A DNA stretch of 64,000 bases, taken from IMG/VR virus record IMGVR_UViG_3300021602_000003, positions 62,001 to 126,000 of that record. One strand, written 5' to 3'. Position numbers and translations under genes: made by a program. The DNA comes from a virus. The notes under the pieces were generated by a model. That model did not search any database. It was not told the DNA's origin and was given only the letters and a program-made list of their open reading frames with translations. This document shows positions 1-9,251 of this stretch, piece after piece (within the stretch, counting starts at the first letter, position 1; every line of letters starts with the position of its first letter).

Positions 1-4
1 TATA

Positions 5-649
5 ATGGATAGCATAGAAAATTATTTACATGATGAAGATATGCGCGATAACATGGGTGGTGAACAGGATGATTATGATACGGATCCTCGCGAGCCGGAT
101 GATTATACGAGCGACGGAGAAGCCTTAGCAAGTGCAGGTCACGGTTCAGATGAAGATTATTACAGTGACCCGATGGATGAAAATAATGACGGTATTATTG
201 ATAAAGCAAAGAATGATGTAGGCATAGATGATCTATTTGATGAAGTAGACGAGATAGTTGACGACGAAGACTACGATGATACGTGCAGAACCTGCGATGG
301 TACAGGAGAAGGTATGTATGATGGAGCGAGTTGTAGATCTTGTGGCGGTTCGGGTGTGGAAAAAAGAGAAAGAGATCCTGACGATTTTGATGAACCGGAT
401 GACTATTTTGAGCCATATGATGGCCCTTTTGAAGAGGCAATAGACTTAAATAATGGTTATGGCGGCACTAAGGCAGATGGTCAGGATTATTTCCCTGACG
501 GTGCAGATGGCCCTGTTGTGAAAAATGCCGGTCCGTCGGGTGCCCGTTATGGTGATAATCCGGAACAGAAAAAAATGCAGGTAGCAGAAGTTCACAAAGA
601 ACTGGTATATGGCTATAGAGATTATTTAAAAGAGTCGTCTAAGAAATAA
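5..649 (+). CDS. Acidic protein with DnaJ-type zinc motif
   Basis: Unknown function. The 214-residue product is very rich in Asp, Glu and Tyr. It carries one pair of CxxCxGxG-like motifs (Cys94, Cys97, Cys110, Cys113), as in DnaJ zinc repeats, so it probably binds one zinc ion. The ATG lies four bases from the window edge and the frame is open upstream, so a longer N-terminus is possible. It ends one base before the terminase gene and is probably co-transcribed with it. The acidic, zinc-motif style resembles the large protein at 47004-49850. A virion or scaffold role is only a guess. Confidence 0.65.
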   Translation: MDSIENYLHDEDMRDNMGGEQDDYDTDPREPDDYTSDGEALASAGHGSDEDYYSDPMDENNDGIIDKAKNDVGIDDLFDEVDEIVDDEDYDDTCRTCDGTGEGMYDGASCRSCGGSGVEKRERDPDDFDEPDDYFEPYDGPFEEAIDLNNGYGGTKADGQDYFPDGADGPVVKNAGPSGARYGDNPEQKKMQVAEVHKELVYGYRDYLKESSKK

Positions 650-650
650 T

Positions 651-2225
651 ATGGCAATTTATCAAGACGACTCACTTGTAAAACGAGCAAATAAAAAGAC
701 AGATTACACACAGCAACAATTAGATGAGTTAGCGGCATGTTTGCACCCCGAAACAGGCCCCATCTATTTCATGAGCAACTTCATGTATATACAGCATCCT
801 ACACAAGGACGCCAGAAGTTATCGCTGTACTCTTTTCAAGTAGATCTAATAAACACATATCATAAGTATAGAAAATCTGTTAATATGGTATCCAGACAGA
901 TGGGTAAAACCACTGTTGCAGCAGGTTATCTGTTATGGTATGCGATGTTTAACGAAGATTCTACAATACTGATTGCATCAAACAAATATGACGGCGCACA
1001 GGAAATTATGCATAGAGTACGGTATGCATACGAATCCATACCGGATCATATTCGGGCAGGTGTAAAGACTTATAATAAACGTTCCATCGATTTTGATAAT
1101 AATTCACGTATTGTGGCAACTACCACCACGGAAAATACAGGTCGAGGTATGTCATTATCATTAGTTTATTTAGACGAATTTGCATTCGTAGAACCAAACA
1201 TAGCTAAAGAATTTTGGACATCATTATCTCCTACCTTGTCTACAGGTGGTAAGTGTATTATTACATCGACACCTAATACTGACGAAGATCAGTTTGCAGA
1301 TATATGGTTCGGAGCAAATAAATTAGTTGATGCAAACGGAAATGAAACAAACATTGGCGTAAATGGGTTCAGACCTTATATGTCTACGTGGGAAGTTCAC
1401 CCTGATAGAGATCAGGCCTGGGCAGATGCGGAACTTGCTGCTTTAGGAGAAGATAGATTCTTGCGTGAACATAAGTGTCAGTTCATTACTTTTGAAGAAA
1501 CACTTATTAATCCCGTTAAGCTTGCTCAGTTGGAACCTACGCAACCTATACGTAAATCAGGACAAGTTAGGTGGTATGCCGATATTAAGCCACATATGAC
1601 ATATGTTGTTTCCTTAGACCCGTCTATGGGGACAGGTGGCGACAATGCAGCAATTCAGGTGTTAGAATTACCTACCCTAGTACAAGTAGCAGAGTGGAGT
1701 AGCAATAAAACACCTATTGAAGAACAAGTAAGAACAATGAAGAAAATCTTACAAGAACTATATGATTTAGCCAAGCCTGAAATGTATTGGTCTGTAGAAA
1801 GCAATTCTTTAGGTGAAGCCGCATTAGTTGTTATCAGGGATACAGGCGAAGAAAACTTCCGCGGTACTATGCTGCACGATCCTAAAAATAGATTACAAGG
1901 TAGATCTGGCCGCAGAGCAGGATTTGTAACTACGAATAAATCAAAATTAGAAGCCTGTGCTAAATTGAAATTCTTAATTGAGTCTGGTAAGTTAACTATA
2001 AATTCGCGTGGACTATTATCAGAACTTAAAGTATTTGTTTCTAGAGGTAATACATATGAGGCCAGAATAGGTCAGACAGACGACTTAATTATGGCAATGA
2101 TTCTTGCAATAAGAATGACAGATTATATTTCTACATGGGACGATAAATCTCAGGCAGCGATTAATAGCAATGTAGGCTCCAGTGAAGAATCAGATTCTTC
2201 GGCACCAATGCCTATGTGTATTTGA
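651..2225 (+). CDS. terL: Terminase large subunit (gp17-like)
   Basis: ATPase-nuclease motor that packages DNA into the prohead and cuts concatemers. The N-terminal ATPase has a Walker A-like SRQMGKTT at about residues 81-88 and a Walker B LVYLDE at about 171-176. The RNase H-like nuclease begins with SLDPSMGTGGD (Asp323) and ends with a DDLIMA segment near residue 485. At 524 residues it is somewhat shorter than T4 gp17 (610). The start is the ATG one base after the previous stop. No small terminase gene was recognised next to it. Confidence 0.95.
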   Translation: MAIYQDDSLVKRANKKTDYTQQQLDELAACLHPETGPIYFMSNFMYIQHPTQGRQKLSLYSFQVDLINTYHKYRKSVNMVSRQMGKTTVAAGYLLWYAMFNEDSTILIASNKYDGAQEIMHRVRYAYESIPDHIRAGVKTYNKRSIDFDNNSRIVATTTTENTGRGMSLSLVYLDEFAFVEPNIAKEFWTSLSPTLSTGGKCIITSTPNTDEDQFADIWFGANKLVDANGNETNIGVNGFRPYMSTWEVHPDRDQAWADAELAALGEDRFLREHKCQFITFEETLINPVKLAQLEPTQPIRKSGQVRWYADIKPHMTYVVSLDPSMGTGGDNAAIQVLELPTLVQVAEWSSNKTPIEEQVRTMKKILQELYDLAKPEMYWSVESNSLGEAALVVIRDTGEENFRGTMLHDPKNRLQGRSGRRAGFVTTNKSKLEACAKLKFLIESGKLTINSRGLLSELKVFVSRGNTYEARIGQTDDLIMAMILAIRMTDYISTWDDKSQAAINSNVGSSEESDSSAPMPMCI

Positions 2226-2235
2226 CCCTTACATA

Positions 2236-2243
2236 GATAAATA
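2236..2243 (+). promoter_or_regulatory. Late promoter motif GATAAATA
   Basis: Matches the T4-type late -10 octamer (TATAAATA) at seven of eight positions. It lies about 20 bases before the next ATG, with an AAGGA-type ribosome site between. It is one of a recurring family in this window. Confidence 0.6.
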
Positions 2244-2262
2244 AGAGAACAAGGAAGTTATC

Positions 2263-3777
2263 ATGGAAGAAATGAATGATTTAGCAGGCAAAATATTTTC
2301 TCTGCTAAAAGGGAATGGTTTAAAGATAAAAATTTTCGATGTTGAAGGAGCGGATACAACTGATCCAGAAACTGGACGCCGATTCTTCGTACTTAATCCT
2401 AATGTAATGATTACTATCAATGAGCCTTCTGATAAAAATAATGGTAACGTAGAATTTAGCAAAGGTGCTACAGTGGGCGATTCAACGAAGTCTATAGAAG
2501 GACTAGTAAGAGATCTAGCAGATACCAATGTACCTCCTTTGAATTTTAGATTAACCGTATTTGGCAAGACAATTCAGCCAAGAGATTATGCATATCAGGC
2601 AAAAATAAAAAAAGGCGAGGCAATGATGGAAAATAACTTAGTTCAACCATACAATCATCAATTAATGGGCAAGGTATCCCATAGAGTTAAATATTTTGGC
2701 ACCGCTGCTGCACATACATTAGCTGACGACCTAGGAATAGACCTTAGTGAAATTCAGCCTATATTGAACAGATTAGTTCAGAATGGTAAAATAACAGCAC
2801 AGCCTGATGACCATGGAGATATTATGTATTCGATGACAGTCGACGAAGCAATAGTAGAAAGTTTCAGTAAGATGTTCGGCTCGATGAAAACATCGCAGCA
2901 GACTTTAGAGAATGTCAGAATTTTGGTAAGACATAAAACCCCTGTCGACGAAAATGTTCGCGGATCTCGTTCACGCCACATTAGCGCAATTTTCTTAGAA
3001 TGCAATGGTGAAAGAGTTCGTTTTCAATCTAATTATCTCCCCGGTGCCCGCGCTATGGCCCAACATATGTCACACGGTGGAACAATGCACGATAAAGTCG
3101 GGCAATATATTAGCGAAAGCACAACTAATTTATTAAAATTGCAGTCTTTTAACAGATATGTAACGACAAATAAGTTAATAAATGAGGATAGTTCCGGTAT
3201 TATTGAAACAGTTAAGGAAAACATCGAAACTATCCGTACTGAATTGAAGAAACTGACAGGTTCTAAGACATATGAAACAGTAAAAGCTCGTTTAGAAACA
3301 TTTGAAAGAGAACCTTTAGCAGAAGATGATACTACTCAGTTGAAAGATTTGTTCACCATTCGAAGATTCGACGAAAAGTTCGAAGAAGTTTTGCCTATCG
3401 TTAAACAACTGGTGCAAGAAAAGGACACTTTCCATAAAAGAATCGAGGAAGCAGCAGCAACAACAATTATTTTACGCAGAGAATCGCTGAGTACCACACC
3501 TATATTCGAGTTTGCAAGCGAAAATGCTCGTTTAGGATTTAAATTAAACGAGTTTGCATTGCGTATCATGGAAAACGACGAATTATCTTCTTTTGTTAAT
3601 AAAATTGGCACAAAATTATGTAAAGAAGGTACAGTAAACGACTTCGAGCGTGCTGTACTCAAACAAGTTTTAGAAAACGCTAAGGTAGAAGAAAAAGTTG
3701 CTAAAGATAAGCAAGAAATTAAAGAATCTTCCGATTTCGAACTGTATTATGAAAGATTCAACAATATATTCTTTTGA
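2263..3777 (+). CDS. Conserved T4-like phage protein, unknown function
   Basis: The 504-residue protein follows the terminase and has its own late promoter motif, which suggests a virion or assembly role. Residues around 145-185 (AAHTLADDLGIDLSEI and following) read like a winged-helix segment. The C-terminal half is helical and rich in Lys and Glu, with likely coiled coils. No catalytic motif was recognised. I recall similar proteins in marine T4-like phages but cannot name a function. Confidence 0.7.
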   Translation: MEEMNDLAGKIFSLLKGNGLKIKIFDVEGADTTDPETGRRFFVLNPNVMITINEPSDKNNGNVEFSKGATVGDSTKSIEGLVRDLADTNVPPLNFRLTVFGKTIQPRDYAYQAKIKKGEAMMENNLVQPYNHQLMGKVSHRVKYFGTAAAHTLADDLGIDLSEIQPILNRLVQNGKITAQPDDHGDIMYSMTVDEAIVESFSKMFGSMKTSQQTLENVRILVRHKTPVDENVRGSRSRHISAIFLECNGERVRFQSNYLPGARAMAQHMSHGGTMHDKVGQYISESTTNLLKLQSFNRYVTTNKLINEDSSGIIETVKENIETIRTELKKLTGSKTYETVKARLETFEREPLAEDDTTQLKDLFTIRRFDEKFEEVLPIVKQLVQEKDTFHKRIEEAAATTIILRRESLSTTPIFEFASENARLGFKLNEFALRIMENDELSSFVNKIGTKLCKEGTVNDFERAVLKQVLENAKVEEKVAKDKQEIKESSDFELYYERFNNIFF

Positions 3778-3787
3778 TTTAGAAACA

Positions 3788-3795
3788 GATAAATA
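3788..3795 (+). promoter_or_regulatory. Late promoter motif GATAAATA before the gp32 leader
   Basis: Same octamer as the other late motifs. It lies about 170 bases before the gp32 ATG and upstream of the sigma-70 promoter, so gp32 may have an early and a late transcript with different leaders. Confidence 0.45.
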
Positions 3796-3801
3796 ACATA
3801 C

Positions 3802-3849
3802 AAGAACTTCATAGGAGTTCTTGACAAACACACAAGAATTTCGTATACT
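3802..3849 (+). promoter_or_regulatory. Sigma-70 promoter of gp32 with hairpin at the -35
   Basis: Consensus TTGACA at 3821-3826, 17-base spacer, TATACT at 3844-3849. A perfect 7-bp inverted repeat (AAGAACT at 3802-3808, AGTTCTT at 3816-3822) overlaps the first two bases of the -35. It could be an operator or a terminator for upstream transcription. Confidence 0.8.
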
Positions 3850-3963
3850 AACTGCATACGAAGACATTCACAGAAGACGCGAAAAGGCATAACGCTGCCT
3901 TAGTAGGTTGCAGTTCAATTAATAAGCGTTCAATTTAACTTTAAAGCATAGGAAATAAAAATC
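3850..3963 (+). promoter_or_regulatory. Structured 5' leader of gp32
   Basis: A 114-base untranslated leader with a hairpin (AAGGCA at 3884-3889, TGCCTT at 3896-3901) followed by an AT-rich, unstructured ribosome-site region. T4 gene 32 represses its own translation through a leader pseudoknot next to an unstructured tract. This layout is compatible with that, but a pseudoknot was not demonstrated. Confidence 0.35.
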
Positions 3964-4986
3964 ATGTCAAAGACACTCGAAGAAATCCGTAAGAAATTAC
4001 AAGCATTAGATAACCGCAAGGGCGGTACAGGAGATAAGGCAACTTATCCACACTGGAATATTCCAGAAGGCACTTCAACAACACTCCGCTTTTTACCAGA
4101 CGCAAACGAAGATAACACTTTCTTTTGGGTAGAACGTCAACTTATTAAACTCCCATTCGCAGGTATCAAAGGACAAGACGAGCGTAAGCCAGTTGTTGTT
4201 CAAGTACCTTGTATCGAAATGTGGGACGGTAAGATGACTTGCCCTATCTTAAACGAAGTTCGCCCATGGTGGAAGGATAAGTCGTTGGAAGATAGAGCAC
4301 GTAAATATTGGGCAAAGCGCACATATTACATGCAAGGTTTTGTTAAGCAAGATCCGATGAATGAAAGCGAACCGCCTGAAAATCCGATTCGTAAGTTTAT
4401 TATCGGTCCGCAACTTTTTGCAATCATTAAGGCTGCATTAATGGATCCCGATATGGCATATAGTCCAGTTGACTTTGTCAACGGTACAGACTTTATTGTA
4501 TCTAAGACAAGCAAGGGCGGATATGCAGATTATGGCACATCTAAATGGGCTAGAAAAGAATCTAGTTTGACGGAAGACATGCAAGACGCAATTGCACAAT
4601 TCAGTCCGGTTGATTTGTCAACATATTTGCCTAAGCGTCCAACGCCCGAACAATTGTCAATCATCTTTGAAATGTTCCAGGAATCGTTAGACGGTGAACT
4701 GTATGATCCAGCTCGTTGGGGTCAGCATTACAAGCCGTTTGGCTTTGATGCAGGCCCGGATGATGCAGATGGCGGTGAAGGTAAGTCAGTAACACGTACT
4801 ACTTTCACTCAACGCCCAACAGCACCGGTTGTGACACCAAAGGCAGCGCCCATCGTTGTGCCCGAAGACAACGAAGAAGACTTTGAAGCAGATCCTCCAA
4901 AGGCCGAAGTCAAAGAAACCGTTTCTGCTACAGCAGGCAAGTCTCCCCAAGAGATTCTAGCCATGCTCAGAAACAGAAATAAATGA
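3964..4986 (+). CDS. Single-stranded DNA-binding protein (gp32-like)
   Basis: Coats single-stranded DNA at the replication fork and during recombination. The 340-residue protein has a basic N-terminal segment (MSKTLEEIRKKL), as used for gp32 cooperativity. An aromatic-rich core follows with CPILNE and a KYWAKRTYYMQGFV stretch typical of the T4-like family. The C-terminal tail is acidic and Pro/Ala-rich, as in gp32 tails that recruit partners. Codons include more CGT, CGC and CTC than the neighbours, consistent with high expression. It has a strong promoter upstream and a hairpin terminator just after the stop. Confidence 0.9.
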   Translation: MSKTLEEIRKKLQALDNRKGGTGDKATYPHWNIPEGTSTTLRFLPDANEDNTFFWVERQLIKLPFAGIKGQDERKPVVVQVPCIEMWDGKMTCPILNEVRPWWKDKSLEDRARKYWAKRTYYMQGFVKQDPMNESEPPENPIRKFIIGPQLFAIIKAALMDPDMAYSPVDFVNGTDFIVSKTSKGGYADYGTSKWARKESSLTEDMQDAIAQFSPVDLSTYLPKRPTPEQLSIIFEMFQESLDGELYDPARWGQHYKPFGFDAGPDDADGGEGKSVTRTTFTQRPTAPVVTPKAAPIVVPEDNEEDFEADPPKAEVKETVSATAGKSPQEILAMLRNRNK

Positions 4987-4990
4987 GATA

Positions 4991-5010
4991 AGTGGGGAGA
5001 AATCCCCACT
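4991..5010 (+). terminator. Hairpin terminator after gp32
   Basis: Perfect 8-bp stem (AGTGGGGA / TCCCCACT) with a GAAA tetraloop, five bases after the gp32 stop, followed by a weak T-rich stretch. Its position shows that the GTG at 4992 is not a natural start for the next gene. Confidence 0.7.
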
Positions 5011-5018
5011 TACGATTT

Positions 5019-5519
5019 ATGAAGAAGATTACACCAAGGCAATTTGCATTGCAAAATAATCTGCCTACCTACGTCTCTGATAAACCATGTAAAAACGGAC
5101 ATTTTTCTGAGAGGAGTATAAAAGATTCTGCGTGCAAGGTGTGTGAAAAAGAACGAAGGGCATCTAGTTATTATGATACATACAAAACAGACGAAGCAGC
5201 GTTTCGAAAACAATTCACAGATCTTCGTGGACGAGCAAGGAAGAATAAAATTCCGTTTGAGATTAGGCTCGAGGATATAGAGCAGCCGGAGTTTTGTCCA
5301 GTGCTAGGAGTTAGACTTCAATACGGTATAAATCATAACACGGAAGAAACAAAATGGAAAAAGCATCCCGATAGAGCAAGTTTTGATAAGCTTGTTCCTA
5401 AATTGGGATATATTCCGGGGAATGTTTTTATAATCAGTCTTGAGGCAAACAGGTTAAAGAGTAACGCAACTGTTGAACAGATAGAATCGTTACTCAAATA
5501 TATGAAGAGGGAAAAATAA
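5019..5519 (+). CDS. HNH-type (His-Me finger) endonuclease
   Basis: Probable free-standing endonuclease between gp32 and uvsX. The N-terminus has a Cys pair in CKNGH and a CKVCEKER zinc knuckle. The C-terminus has CPVLGVRL followed by RASFDKLVPKLGYIPGNV and EANRLKS, the layout of phage HNH/endonuclease VII-like proteins. The ATG at 5019 is chosen because the upstream GTG lies inside the terminator hairpin. The gene stops two bases before uvsX. It is probably a homing-type insertion into the recombination operon. Confidence 0.7.
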   Translation: MKKITPRQFALQNNLPTYVSDKPCKNGHFSERSIKDSACKVCEKERRASSYYDTYKTDEAAFRKQFTDLRGRARKNKIPFEIRLEDIEQPEFCPVLGVRLQYGINHNTEETKWKKHPDRASFDKLVPKLGYIPGNVFIISLEANRLKSNATVEQIESLLKYMKREK

Positions 5520-5521
5520 AT

Positions 5522-6616
5522 ATGGCTAAGCCATTCGATATATCAAAGTTTCGTAAAAACTTAACAAAAAACATTACAGGTATTTCAACAGGATTCAATG
5601 ATCCGGACACATGGATCAGCACAGGATCTTATGGGTTAAACTATCTTATTAGTGGAGACTTCTATAAAGGAGTACCTATGGGTAAGGTGACAGTATTTGC
5701 AGGCGAATCCGGTGCCGGTAAATCTTATATTGTTTCCGGGAATATTGCGAAAGCAGCACAAGAACAAAACATTTTTGTGGTTATGATTGACACGGAAAAT
5801 GCTTTAGATGAAAAATGGCTAAAGAATTTAAGTGTAGAAACATCTGAAGATAAGATGCTTCGCATTAGCGCATCTATGATAGATGAAGTAGCAAAGATTG
5901 TACATGACTTTGTTACAGAGTATAAAACAAACTATCTAGATATTCCAAAAGACCAACGTCCTAAAATTCTATTCATTGTAGACTCTTTAGGTATGTTATT
6001 AACACCTACCGAAGTAAATCAATTCCAGGCAGGAGATATGAAGGGCGATATGGGTCGTAAAGCTAAACAGCTTAAGGCGTTCGTATCAAACTGCGTTAAT
6101 ATGTTTGGCGATTTGAATATAGGTATGGTTGTAACTAATCACACATATGCAAGTCAGGATATGTTTGATCCAGATGATAAAATTTCTGGAGGATCTGGAT
6201 TTATGTTTGCTTCTAGCATTATTGTTGCTATGAAGAAATATAAGTTAAAGGAAGATGAGGACGGTAACAAGGTTACAGATGTAAAAGGTATTCGTGCAAC
6301 TTGTAAAGTTGTTAAAACACGATATTCTAAGCCGTTCGAGTCTATCAAATTAGATATACCGTGGGAATCAGGTATGAATCCAATTTCCGGATTGTTTGAC
6401 TTATTTGAAAAGTCTGGTGTGTTAATAAAAGAGGGTAATAGATATAAATATGTTTCCAAGAAAACTAAAGAAGAGATGAAATACTTCAGAAAAGACTGGA
6501 ATGATATTAATAAAATGAAAGTAATCATGGATGAATTCACACAGGATGATCTGCGTGTTGTTATTCCTGATAGCGAAGAAGAGAAAATTGCAATTGTTGT
6601 ACAAACAGGAGAATAA
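5522..6616 (+). CDS. uvsX: RecA-like recombinase UvsX
   Basis: Catalyses strand exchange for recombination-dependent replication and repair. Walker A GESGAGKS lies at residues 61-68. The Walker B strand ILFIVDSLGMLL and the conserved VVTNHTYAS segment follow in the usual order. At 364 residues it is close to T4 UvsX (391). Small genes and UvsW follow in a nearly gapless cluster, matching the T4 recombination set. Confidence 0.93.
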   Translation: MAKPFDISKFRKNLTKNITGISTGFNDPDTWISTGSYGLNYLISGDFYKGVPMGKVTVFAGESGAGKSYIVSGNIAKAAQEQNIFVVMIDTENALDEKWLKNLSVETSEDKMLRISASMIDEVAKIVHDFVTEYKTNYLDIPKDQRPKILFIVDSLGMLLTPTEVNQFQAGDMKGDMGRKAKQLKAFVSNCVNMFGDLNIGMVVTNHTYASQDMFDPDDKISGGSGFMFASSIIVAMKKYKLKEDEDGNKVTDVKGIRATCKVVKTRYSKPFESIKLDIPWESGMNPISGLFDLFEKSGVLIKEGNRYKYVSKKTKEEMKYFRKDWNDINKMKVIMDEFTQDDLRVVIPDSEEEKIAIVVQTGE

Positions 6617-6618
6617 TT

Positions 6619-6858
6619 ATGGTTAATGAAAATCATGAATTGATTATGGAATTATGGGCCCGTATCAAATCCCATATTCAGCCTAAAGAAAGATTGGAAG
6701 TAGCAGACATTCTGATGGTAGTATTTGACGAATTCAGTTTAGTTGATGAAGAACTATTAGACGAAGACCTTGATAAAGAACTCAGGGCCGCTGCAAGAAG
6801 TCACTTATCGGAATATACAGAAGACGAAGATGACGAAGATGACTACTCCAGCGATTGA
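6619..6858 (+). CDS. Small acidic protein of the uvsX cluster
   Basis: Unknown. The 79-residue protein is helical and ends in a strongly acidic tail (EDEDDEDDYSSD). The start is two bases after the uvsX stop, so translation is probably coupled. An acidic tail could contact a single-strand binding protein, but this is conjecture. Confidence 0.6.
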   Translation: MVNENHELIMELWARIKSHIQPKERLEVADILMVVFDEFSLVDEELLDEDLDKELRAAARSHLSEYTEDEDDEDDYSSD

Positions 6859-7147
6859 GTTCGGCGAGGCCATGCTCTCGACCATTAATAGTAAGGATGT
6901 TCTGAAATCCGTAACGCAGATCCAACAGTTTAGAGAAAGTATGAAAGATCCTGCTGTAGGTGCGGATTACGTTGTGTGGATTTCAGAACCAGTGAATTTG
7001 ACTAGGGTACATAAGGCCCTAGCAGAAGACTTGAATGTCCCTCCCAGAGCTATGATGATAAAAAGAGTATTGATGTCAAGAACGCAAAAAGCTGTATTAT
7101 TAGTGCAGGCAATGGAAATAGCTGTGAAAAGGGTACATGGATTATGA
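6839..7147 (+). CDS. Small conserved protein of the uvsX cluster
   Basis: Unknown function; about 102 residues from the ATG at 6839. An ATG at 6830 is also possible, and a longer frame from 6770 would lie deep in the previous gene. It overlaps the upstream stop by 20 bases and the next start by four (ATGA), so it is translationally coupled. No motif was recognised. Confidence 0.6.
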   Translation: MTTPAIEFGEAMLSTINSKDVLKSVTQIQQFRESMKDPAVGADYVVWISEPVNLTRVHKALAEDLNVPPRAMMIKRVLMSRTQKAVLLVQAMEIAVKRVHGL

Positions 7148-7323
7148 GCAAAGAAATACTTTTAGAAATTGAAGCACGCAGAGACGAGATAAATGCATCT
7201 ATTAAAGAAATTTTTAAATTAGGTCCGTCAGCCGATAATCAACTCCTTATTTCTGGTTTAATGAAACAAGTAGTTATATTAAATGCAGAATGGGCATCTA
7301 CATTCAAGCAAATGACACAATGA
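7144..7323 (+). CDS. 59-residue helical protein
   Basis: A short frame (begins MSKEILLEIEARRDEINAS) linked by ATGA overlaps to both neighbours: its ATG overlaps the previous stop, and its stop at 7321-7323 overlaps the next ATG at 7320. That chain of overlaps is the main support. It is predicted all-helical. Function unknown. Confidence 0.55.
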   Translation: MSKEILLEIEARRDEINASIKEIFKLGPSADNQLLISGLMKQVVILNAEWASTFKQMTQ

Positions 7324-7781
7324 GCCTCTGGTACCACAAAGTAACAAAAGATCTTAGCGTAATACCCGACTTTATTGATCACTTCGAAAAAGAATTAGAA
7401 GATGCACGTACAGAATTATCTTTAAAGGGTAAATCGTTGGAAAAACATGCAGCCGAGTTACCCGGGCTTGTTGAACAACGGTTTACCCAATTACAAGAGA
7501 TAGAAGCAGTACTGGAGTATCTCAACATTCAATTGCGTAAAGATAGGTCGGCAGAATTTAAGAAGTTTCTAGAAGCATATCAGAAAAGTCTTAGTTCTCG
7601 AGATGCAGAAAAATATGTAGATGGTGTGGCAAGTATAGTGGATACCACATTACTAATAAACGAAGTAGCATTATTAAGAAACAAGTATTTGTCTATTAGT
7701 AAAGGTTTTGAAGCTAAAAACTTCATGACAGGGCATATTATTAAATTACGGGTTGCAGGACTCGACGATGCGAGTATTTAA
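7320..7781 (+). CDS. Possible UvsY-like recombination mediator
   Basis: The 153-residue helical protein lies directly before uvsW. In T4-like phages uvsY, which loads UvsX onto gp32-coated DNA, lies near uvsW, and its length (137 in T4) is similar. The sequence (RDAEKYVDGV, LLINEVALLRNKYLSISKG) is typical of a conserved T4-like family, but I see no signature proving UvsY. The start is the ATG overlapping the previous stop; the ATG at 7290 lies inside the upstream gene. Identity rests mainly on synteny. Confidence 0.4.
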   Translation: MSLWYHKVTKDLSVIPDFIDHFEKELEDARTELSLKGKSLEKHAAELPGLVEQRFTQLQEIEAVLEYLNIQLRKDRSAEFKKFLEAYQKSLSSRDAEKYVDGVASIVDTTLLINEVALLRNKYLSISKGFEAKNFMTGHIIKLRVAGLDDASI

Positions 7782-9241
7782 TGGCAACAACAACATTACA
7801 AATATTAGATGAAGTAAACATAAAGTTTACGGACTTATCTCCCGAATGTCGCCGTAAGATGACATCGTCTCTCGAATTTTATGTACCGGGCGCCCAATAT
7901 ACTCCCGCAGTCAGATTGGGCAGATGGAATGGTAAGATGAGTTACTGTGATATAGGCGCACGATCATATCTGAATTTATTAGATAAACTGCTACCTATCG
8001 TTCAGCACTTTGGATATGATGTAGAAATCGACGATCAACGTCAGGTAAATGAGAATTTTGAATTTGAATTAGTTAAAGAAGATAGTTATAGTCATTTATG
8101 CTGGCCGCACGGGCATACATATGCAGGCGACCCTATCTTAATTAAGGAACATCAGTTAGAAGTAATCAATTCCTATCTAACTAACATAACCGGGATTAAT
8201 ATCGCCCCAACAGGCTCGGGAAAAACCCTAATAACGGCGATTCTTAGCCACAAAGTGCAGCCATATGGTCGCAGCATAGTAATTGTGCCAACTAAGGATT
8301 TAGTAACACAAACTGAAGAAGATTATATTAATATGGGATTAGATGTGGGTGTATTCTTCGGTGATAGGAAAGAGTATTTAAAGACCCACACAATATGCAC
8401 ATGGCAAAGCTTAGAAAGCCTGGCAAAGAAATCAAAAGAACACAATTTAGAGATAGATATAAACGCTTTCTTCAAAGGAGTAGTCTGCGTTATCGTAGAC
8501 GAAGTACACAAAGCAAAAGCCGATGTATTGAGACGTTTATTATCGACCTATTTAAATAATGCACCTATTAGGTGGGGATTAACTGGCACAATGCCCGAAG
8601 AAGAGGGCGATAAAGTTGGTGTGGTTGCATGTATTGGGCCACTACTAGGCAAGATCAACACCAAAGATCTGCAGGATAAAGGAATACTGGCTCAGTTACA
8701 CGTAAATGTGTTACAAATGCAAGATGTCGGAGCCGCTGCATCAGGTAACTACCAAACAGAACTTAAATGGCTGACAACAAATGAGCCAAGATTAAAATTT
8801 GTGGCTGGTAAAGTACAAGAGATATCAGAAACCGGCAATACTCTTATATTGGTTGATCGCATAGAGACGGGAGAGATGTTACAATCACTTATACCGGATT
8901 CAATATTTGTTTCTGGCAGAATGAAGTCGAAAGATCGAAAAGCAGAGTATAAAGAAGTTCAAGAAGTTGACGGAAAAGTTATTATAGCAACATATGGCGT
9001 AGCATCGACCGGTATTAATATTGTTAGAATATATAATTTAATACTATTTGAAGCAGGAAAGAGTTTTGTTCGTGTTATTCAGAGTATTGGACGCGGCATC
9101 CGTGTAGCACCCGACAAAGATTTTGTTAATGTGTATGATATATGTTCTAATTGTAAGTTTTCTAAGAGACATTTGACAAAAAGAAAGAAGTTTTACACAG
9201 AACAGGAGTATCCGTTCTCTGTTGCAAAGATAATATATTAA
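7781..9241 (+). CDS. uvsW: DNA/RNA helicase UvsW
   Basis: Superfamily 2 helicase that remodels branched DNA and R-loops and shifts T4 from origin-dependent to recombination-dependent replication. An N-terminal double-stranded-DNA-binding-type domain precedes motif I APTGSGKT (residues 142-149), the DEVH box (240-243), LTGTMPE (motif III) and motif VI QSIGRGIR near residue 431. The 486-residue length matches T4 UvsW (about 503). The ATG shares one base with the upstream stop. Confidence 0.93.
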   Translation: MATTTLQILDEVNIKFTDLSPECRRKMTSSLEFYVPGAQYTPAVRLGRWNGKMSYCDIGARSYLNLLDKLLPIVQHFGYDVEIDDQRQVNENFEFELVKEDSYSHLCWPHGHTYAGDPILIKEHQLEVINSYLTNITGINIAPTGSGKTLITAILSHKVQPYGRSIVIVPTKDLVTQTEEDYINMGLDVGVFFGDRKEYLKTHTICTWQSLESLAKKSKEHNLEIDINAFFKGVVCVIVDEVHKAKADVLRRLLSTYLNNAPIRWGLTGTMPEEEGDKVGVVACIGPLLGKINTKDLQDKGILAQLHVNVLQMQDVGAAASGNYQTELKWLTTNEPRLKFVAGKVQEISETGNTLILVDRIETGEMLQSLIPDSIFVSGRMKSKDRKAEYKEVQEVDGKVIIATYGVASTGINIVRIYNLILFEAGKSFVRVIQSIGRGIRVAPDKDFVNVYDICSNCKFSKRHLTKRKKFYTEQEYPFSVAKIIY

Positions 9242-9251
9242 AAGGTGTCTA

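Noticed and set aside
4992-5018. GTG start giving nine extra residues to the endonuclease after gp32
   Set aside because: The codon lies in the stem of the gp32 terminator hairpin; the ATG at 5019 is more sensible.
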